From Platynereis dumerilii (taxonomy: Eukaryota; Annelida; Polychaeta; Phyllodocida; Nereididae): DNA of 64,000 nt. The translations under genes and the position numbers were made by a program. Below, in pieces: positions 23,901 through 32,900 of this stretch. The stretch is from NCBI GenBank assembly GCA_026936325.1, contig JAPTHN010000001.1, positions 2,542,001 through 2,606,000 on the forward strand, read 5' to 3'. Under the pieces are notes generated by a model. The model saw only the letters and a program-made list of their open reading frames with translations, had not been told where the DNA came from and searched no databases. Numbering within the stretch: the stretch's first letter is position 1; each line of letters starts with the position of its first letter.

Positions 23901-26900
23901 TAAATCAAAGTAGTTTGAGCCCTGTCCACCAGAGGGCTATTTTTGATCCAGCGGACACAATCTAGTTCCGGTCTGTATCAATCTAGTTCCGGTCTGTGAG
24001 TCAACAGACTAGCAGGGAATACTGCTTTCTGGACGCTGATTGGTCGAGAAGATAATCAAAGTGACGTCACCGATTGAGAAAAGTTTTGTGACGTCACTCA
24101 GTAGGTGCCTAAGGCCATAATATGCCATGGAAACCAGATTGGTCTGTATATCAACAGACAAGCAGGGAGTACTGCTTTCTGGCTGCTGATTGGTCGAGAA
24201 AACAATCAAAGTGATGTCACCCATTCAGAAAAGTTTTGTGACGTACATCAGTAGGTGCCTAAGGTCATAAATGACCGTGGAGCCCAAATTGAGCGGACAT
24301 TGCTGCCATTCAGAAATTACGTGTACGTGTGATGTTGGTAAAATAAATTATCTATCTCTATCTGTGTGATCTTGTGCAACTTGTGCTTATACTGTTCACC
24401 AAAAATTGATATTAATTTCCGTTTTCTGTTTCAGGTCCTACCAGAGAGTGTGTGTGCTGGTGGACTGACCTTTGATGTTGAAGATCCCCAATTTCACCAT
24501 CCAGTTTGAAATACCAGCATTTTTATAAATGTTGTGAAGGTCAATAATAAATAAACAGCAATATGAATGCAACAAGATGTATCCGCAGATATGTGTCAAG
24601 TCCAACATAGTGATATATACATGATATTATTGTACTGTATTCATGATTGTCATCTCTTTCTGTAGCCAATCATCAATTGTTGTTATTTCTTTGTCAAATA
24701 TGTGTTCAGGATGGACTCCTGACCATCCATCATTTCTACACCAGAGGTGACATTGCAACAAATTTCGACAAAAGAACATTGGCAATAGTTGTAAATAATG
24801 TGCTGCAGAGGCGCAAAACACAAGCAATAGTTGTAATGTATGGCAATAGTTGTGAACCTGTGATGTACTCAGTTTGTCTTCAGGCTCGCATTGCATCTGT
24901 CTTCCTGATATATCGCTTATTTGGCCTATAAGTGTGATTTTCCAGACGTATTCATGTACATGCCTCTACATTTGTTCATCATTATGAAATGATAGCTTTT
25001 GAATGGTTACTCTGTTAATGACACATTTACTCTATCTTGCTACATACATGTATATATTTATACTTGCCTGTAACACTGTTGAGTGACTGCTCTTTCAATA
25101 AAAGCTCATTAAAGAAAACGTTTTCCTCTTGAAGTAATGTATAATTACCATGATCTTGTGGCTGATATGACCACTATGGTTTACAAGCCGTACAGCCTGA
25201 GCGTTTATTGTCCTGCAAGTGTTCATATCACTGACAGTTTATTTAATAACAATTTAAATTGCTGATCTTGAGTCATTTGAATCTCATCCAAGGACCAATG
25301 TTATCAGCATTGTTTTGGAAGTACATTGTATGAAAATGCAATATAAGCATCTGAATTTCATAAAATCTCAAACTGAACCCTCTGATCAAGGTGTTTCAAA
25401 TTTAATTGTTGTTTTCTCATGTCTCTATGACTTTGAAGTGCCTGACGTACATGTTTGTCTTCTCAAGTCCTGTCGATTCCATCAAACCTTCCTCTGAAGA
25501 ATATTTTATTGCTACCAGCTTATCTTTACATGGATCAACTTGAAAGTAGATCATGAAGTGCTAATGGGCCTAAGACATTTCTCCTCTTCTTCAGACTTTG
25601 ATATGATCCTCTCCAGATTTATGATGTAGCTGAGCCAAACCTTTTCTGTGTTTGGAGAAAACACTTCAATATGTACCTTTTTTGGTGCAAGCATGATACA
25701 ATAAGTGTTGTTGATTTAGTCACTTTCCAGCAGTACATAGTGTACATTTATCATGTTGTCTTAATGAGTGAATTTTAACAGGCGGTTGTGCAGTTTGTAG
25801 CTGGTAATTGTTAGCAGGGACCTGGGCTCTATTCCAGCAGTGGCTCAGTCACCCTGCCGCATGTTCTACCGCAGTTTCCTCATTGCCCCAATCTCACCTG
25901 CCTTCAAAACATGTCAACCCTTTCCTCAACTCTGCTAAAAGCTGCTAATTTAAAAAAAGTGCTCAAATATTCCCTGGTCAACTATCTAGCCCTGTAGGTG
26001 CGCATTCCATGCGCTGTCTAGTTTGTTGCTGTTCAATCAGTATTTACCTGTTGTACCTTCACCAGTTCACAAACTCTTCATACATTTATTTGCATTTCAA
26101 CCAATATTTCTTTTATGTTACATTCAAATTTGTTTTCATTAACAATGCACTCCTGACTCAACAGCTCTGCAGTCTGCATGTTATGATTATAACTTAGCAT
26201 GTTAGGCCAGACATAATTTATCTTTAGCTTCTCCAATCTCCTCAAGGCGGGGGGAGGGGTTGGTCTAGTGGTAACGTGCTGGACTGCCAATCGCTGGGTC
26301 CATGGTTCGAATCCAGCTCTTGCCGGGTCACCTTGGCCTATGTTGGACGACTGTTTCAATCATCCTTTGCCTCATTGCCATGTCCTTCCACTTTTTAGCC
26401 TACCAAGTTCATAAATACTGGACGTAAAGCCCTATCCATCTATCCATCTCCTCAAGATGTTTTTCTGTGGTCAGTTGTTTGGACTAAAAAAAAGCTGTAA
26501 TCTAAATTGTTTATTGTGTAAATTGGATAAAATGTATTTCGTTAGGTCAATTTCTTCTCCATAAGCAGAAAATCCATTGCGTTGGTTGATCCGAGAAGCT
26601 AAGAATTAGTTATGTCTGGCCTTGTGATTATGAATGTTATAATTGCTTGTCACACTTTGAAATTTCGAGGGAAAAAATGTTTTGAGAGTGAAATTTCTGA
26701 CAGCTTTTCAGTCATCCTTTACATTATTGCTGTTTCTGTAAGTGACAAAATTGTTGTGACATTTAATTATATCGATTATCCCTGTGAGGCAAAGGACAAG
26801 CTCATATTTTCATCCAGAAGTGCATAGTTTAACGCATGTTAATTTATTATTTTATTTTGCACAGTTCCAATGTTTTGTTTTGGAGAATTTCTCAGAATGA

Positions 26901-29900
26901 GAAACTTGCCTTGCTTAACTTTAACTTTACAGGTTTTTGATTGTTGTTTGTTTTGTTTTTTCACATTTTAAAACACACATTAAGTTGAGCCTGCTATAGC
27001 AAAGTTCTTGAGAATTTTGCTGTGGAAGGTCTTTATTTTGCTTCTGTTTTTAACATGCCTTGTTTTGCTTCTGTTTTATTCTTGTCCTTCTTTTCTCAAC
27101 AAATTCACATTTTCTACTTTTCTTCCTGTTTTCTTCTTTCTCTCCAATTTCTACTTTTCTTCATACTTTTCTTTATCCTATTTTCTTGACTTGAACAAGC
27201 ATTTTCAATTGCAACTTATTGTTACATATTGTTTCGGTAATGTGCTTTATTAAAGTGACAAAATATCCGTTACTTATTTGGAGACGATACCTTTTGTAAA
27301 ACGTTTAAGTTTCGTAAACAGCCTGGCAAGCTTTGTGATTTAAATTTTGAGCCTTCAAATTAATTTTTGTCACAAATTAAGATTATTAGGAGACGATACC
27401 TATTGTAAAAAGTTGTGCTGAATATTTATATTTCATGCTGACATTAGCTTTTCTAATTAAACTTTGAGGAAATGTTAAATTTTCATCCTCTGTTATAACA
27501 AAATTATAATAGAAAATTTCAATGTGTTCAAACATCTTGAATCACAAAATATGATACTAGGGTGATTTGTATGAAGTAGTCCTTTTCTCAGGTTCTTTCT
27601 ACACTTAAATCCCATTTTCATATCTCTACCTTAGTCTTTTATTCTCTTGCGTTTCTTCTTTTCCTACCTATTCCGTCCAATTCAACTTTAGCTCATCACA
27701 ATTTATGGCAATAACTGTCATTTCTTGAATTGATATTTCAGAGGGACATGAACAACAGCCAGAGCCAGTCAGCTTTGTCTGAGGCAAATGGTTCACTATT
27801 TCTTCCCGATCTGAGCATGACATTCCGCAAGAAGAGCAGTCCCCTCCGCTTCGGGAAAAAGGTTTACGAGTTCTACACGGCTCCCATAACTAAGTTCTGG
27901 GCCCAGACCATAGGCTACATGGTGTTTCTGTCAATATTCACGTATGTGGTCCTCATACGAATGCCCGACAGTCCTCAGGTTCTTGAATGCTACATCATCT
28001 GCTATCTCTTGGCGTTCACCATTGAAAAATGCCGTGAGGTAAGATGAATAATTCAGAATTTAATTCTGTGGTTTTGCTTAATAATTTGCTAAATTTTTGT
28101 CAACATTGAAGGTTTTTGTATGGTTATTATTCAATGGGGCGTCTCCTGAGAGTATGCCTCTGTTAAGTTTTCTTTATGCGTATTAAAGGAAGTATGATAT
28201 CTTGAAGTTTTTTCTGTGGGTTAATGCAGAAATAAATTTGAGTGACCACAAAATCAGTGTCCTGTTGATCTTACTGCAAAGCCAGAAACTGATTTGACTA
28301 TGATTGCAGAGAAAATTATGACTTTTGTGGTGATGGAAGTTTCATATCAGTTTAATCATAAATTTCATTTTTCAAAGTAATATAAAATTTGATTGACAAT
28401 AAAGATTTGTTTGAAACTTTTAAATACTGTCTCACTCCCTGCAGTCTGGGAGTTACCCCATGAGATACAATGTGCATGTCTTAATTAATAATGTGTCTTT
28501 TTCTTCAGATCATTACCTCAGAACCAACAAAATTTCTGCAGAAACTGTACGTGCACTACTTGGAAGTGTGGAATATCTGTGACGCCCTTTGTATCATTCT
28601 CTTTCTCATTGGACTAACTCTTCGCCTGATTCCAAACTATTTGCTACATGGCAGGGTCTTATACATTGTCGATCTCATTTTGTGGTACATCAGGATCCTC
28701 GATATATTCTCAGTGAACAAATCTCTTGGGCCCTACGTCATGATGATTGGTAAAATGGTAAGTTGTTTGAATTTGTGCATCACTTGTACAGATTGAAGAT
28801 GTTGTGAAAAAGTAACGGCTAGTATAGTAGTATACAACCTAGGAATGTCATCAACAAAATTAAGGGGCTAAATGTGTCAAGGTTTCTGATTCTTAGAAGG
28901 ATAACAAAGGTCTTTAATTAGTCAGATTTCTTTAGTCGTTTAAGTTGCAGGATCTTGCAAACACTTTTTGGGAATGTAATCAGTCATTAATCAGTCTGCT
29001 ATGGCTCTCTTTGGTTCGTAAGAAGTGAAAATATATCTTTTGTGGAATTTTGAATTAATAGTAAATTAACCTTACTTTTCAGATCAAAGACATGGTGAAA
29101 TTCATAGTGATCATGTTGGTGGTTCTCATGAGTTTTGGCATTGCGAGAGTTGCCATCCGATTTCCTTTTAATGAGCCAAACTGGACAATTTTGAAAGACG
29201 TCTTTCTCGAGCCGTACTTCATGTTGTATGGAGAGGTGTATGCTGGTACCATCGATCGTAAGTAGATTCATCATTGTGGTCCGTGTATGTCACAGTCTGT
29301 GGATATGTTGAGGAATCCGGATTAATGGTCTTCTCTCACCAGTCAATCATTGTGAGAGGCCTGAACTTGCCTCAAAGGGCTCAAATTCTATATCAGATAT
29401 CTATCTATCTATAATACTATAATAGTTATTCTAAGTTGGAGAAATTAATCAAGACAGGCCTACATCTGGATCATGCCATGGTGATATCATCATGACATGA
29501 TGTCTTGATCAATTGCCCCAACTCAGAAAAGATGTCATAAACTCTGGAAAGTTTGATATAATATTTAGAGACAAAAAATGCAAATCCTCTGGATAGTTTC
29601 TAACCACAACATTTTTGAAAAAGCTCCAGGAGTGATTGTGATGATATACTGTTTGCTATGGTGAGCATCAGTCAACAGATATTATCTTAACTTGGGACTC
29701 ACCAGAACTTTAGTGTTCTCTTAAAGACATGTAGTCATTGTAAGTTGAATTGCATGCACTAATGCAAAGCAAAATTTAATGTGAAGGGATTGTTAAATCA
29801 TAAATGTAAAAATGTGAATTAAATTGTGAATCAATATTTTTCTATTTGACAGCTGAATGTGGGGAGCTTACCGAATTCCCCTGTGTGCCTGGCCAATGGG

Positions 29901-32900
29901 TCGTTCCTGCAATTATGGCCGTCTACCTGATAGTCGCCAATATCTTACTCATCAATCTACTTATTGCTGTTTTTAAGTAAGTTCAGACCTTTTAAAATGC
30001 AAAGAATTAAATCTAGGCCTTTCAGATGCGCTGTTGAGTTAGCTGCTGAGTGTGCAAAAATCTGTCAGGTCTTTATATCCATAACTGCTTCTCTTTCAAA
30101 AAATGTTAATATATTGTTTGTAAGGATTGAAGAATATGTCATGTGTATAATATGTCTAGAAACTGCTATTTGAAACTGTGAACTGAAAATGATTGTGAAC
30201 AACACCATGTTGTGCAGTGGTACATCATGGTGTAAATCATATTTTGATGAATGACCACAGAGTATTTTGTTTTGATAGCATTGATTATAACATCAAAATA
30301 TTTCTCCTTTTCTTTCAGCAACACCTTTTACCAGGTGAATGCGATCTCGAACAAAGTTTGGAAATTCTTGCGATACAGTCTTGTGATAGAATTTGAGTCC
30401 AAACCAATCCTGCCGCCTCCGTTTATAGTTCTTTGCCATATCTACCTGATTGTGAAGTATGTCATACGACGATGCAAGGGCAAGAGGGAGTACTTCGACA
30501 ATGCTTTAAGTAAGTCTCTGAGCATTATAAATACGTAATACCCTTCAACTCCGGGCCAGCTCTAGAAATACACTCTCAGTATCTGTCCAAATTGACCTGA
30601 ATCATCATAGAAATTTTACAATGTATAAGAAGTGAGTGTTTTATGCCATTCATATTTGCCTGAGCCATCCAAATTTCCAATGGAATAGAGCTAGCTGAGG
30701 TGTCTACTATTGAGTCCTCAGAAAGAATAGGAAGGATTTTGATATGAAGTCAGAGATAGGCTCTACCTCAATGAGCGAGTATCAATCTTTGCTTTACAAA
30801 ATTTCTGTGAGCCAAAACAATTCTTTTCAACAAAATTGTATTGCCTCTAAATAGCCAACACCGGTGCAAAACACAAACTCACTCAACAAAATTGTGATCC
30901 AGTTTGTTAATTGCATATTTCTCTCAGCTAAAAAGCTGATAAATATAATCTGAACAATTGTTTGCAGAGCTTTTCTTATCTGAGGAGGATGTTGAGAAAG
31001 TTCATGACTTTGAAGAGGAGTGTGTGGAAGATTACTTCAGGGCAAAAGAAGTCAACAAGCAGAGTTCAACCGATGAACGCATCTGCCAAACTTACGAAAG
31101 GTGTGTTGTCAGAAAGGGAGATGAGATTATGTCGAGGGTCTTGTGGCAGCACTTCTCTATAATGGTCTCTAAAGAAATGTTTGCTCCTCTCTCATCTCTA
31201 CTACTGTGAGATTGAAATTTTGTTGTTTGCTTGTGGGGATATATTGACTGAATTTGATATTATGTAATTCCCCAGAAAATTGGTATAAACTGAACCAAAT
31301 TAAAAACGCAAAACTATTTCCAGGGCTTTACTTCTCTCTATAAGCTTCAGATGGGCTGGTGAGTGTATGCATATGTGTAATCAGGTGTCAAAGAAATCTG
31401 ATGCATGAAATCACTTAAGTGTGTCAGTTTTTGCATTTCTGTGGCCAAGTTCATCACACTAGGGTGTTGCCAGTGGACCGATATGTTAAACACCCCATAG
31501 AGCAAATTTAATGATTTCATGTTAAAGTTTGAAGAAAATGATGCAAAAGGCCATAAAATTGACTTTAGTTGGCGCCACTTGACTTGCTAAAAATTTAGGT
31601 TTTTGAAAAGTCAGGTCAGAGTTTGTCACACACAATGCTATTCCAATGCAAAAATGCAACTATGGAAAGAAGTTGTTCAACAGGCTATTCGATAACTGCC
31701 AAATGGAAGAGGCTCAGGGTCCATCAGAAAGAACTCTCGCAATCTGTGTAACAGCTACAGAGGTAAAAATCAATATTGTCTGTGCCATCCTTGTTTCTTC
31801 TTCCAGCCACAAATCCATCCCTGTATGGAAGCATGAGGAAGTCACATATGGCATTGAAGTTTCTCCAAGCTTGCTATACAGGTTGTGCTAGGTCCTTTTA
31901 ATAAATGCTAAGCCTTTTCACTCTGTTGCATTTGTACAGGCCCTTCGAGGAACTGTTTCCATAGTTGCATTGTTCCACTGGAATATCATTGTGTGTGACA
32001 AACTCTGACGTGACTTCCCAAAAAAAAAGGTTAGTGGCACTAATTGAAATGAATTGTGTAGCCTTTTGCATCATTTTCTTCAAGCTTTCACATGAAATCA
32101 TTAGATTTGCTTTATGGGGTGCCCGACACTCCAGTCCATTGGTCATACCCCAATGTGATAAACTAGGCTGCAGATGTGCAAACAAGGGTCAGAATAGAGT
32201 GATTTTATGGAACTGAGTCCTTTCACACCCAGTTATACATATGCATAAACTCAACAGCCCACCTGAGTCACATGCAGAGAAATAAAGCCCTGGTAATAGT
32301 TTTGCGTTTTTAATTTGGTTCAGTTTAGTTTACATTTTCCATGGTATGTAGTATCTTGTAATTTTCGCGAAAATATATTTAGGATTTCCCACGGAGAGTT
32401 ACAGGTCTTTCAATTACATAGGCTACTATAGCCGTGAAGATGTCAAAACATAGATAAAGTTACCAAGAGCATGTAAAGATTTTGTATATCATTAATGTTG
32501 TGGCATATTTTTGCAGGGTTGAAAACATGTCCCTCCGAATGGATGATATCGTGCAGAAAGAAAACTCTATGAAATTAACCATGCAAACGATGGACTTCAG
32601 GTTAGCCAAGCTAGAAGAAATATCACTACAAACTGCAGAGACATTGTATTTACTGGAGCAAGCCTTAGCTGGCCAAAGGCAGTTGCAGAGGATGGCCTCC
32701 GAACCCAGCACTGGTTCTACGTCCAGTTTAGATCCTGCGACTCCGGTTGTCCAAGTGCCGGCTGTAACGAAAGGAGTTAGTTTTGATACTTACAAGAACA
32801 GGGACAAGAAATCGAAAGCCACTACAAAGGAGAATAAGATGAATGAAGAGAGGTTAAGACCGTTTACAGATTATCGTAAACCTGTGAGACCTCCTTTCTC

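Larger units (their letters stand above)
18277..27741 (+). other. Very long TRPM intron region, rich in mobile DNA
   Basis: Between the pre-S1 exon and the S1-S2 exon lie 9.5 kb with a possible microexon (19811), SINE copies, a pyrimidine-rich stretch (about 19930-20180), a palindromic transposon (21212-22721), a small MITE (23488-23721), a duplicated CRE/CCAAT-like block (24001-24296) and a possible terminal exon (24435). Between these, 22740-23460 and 25120-26250 show nothing I can name. Confidence 0.6.

Noticed and set aside
26253-26330. A functional tRNA gene
   Set aside because: The tRNA-like head continues into the SINE body and CATC tail and occurs again at 10567, so it is a SINE.
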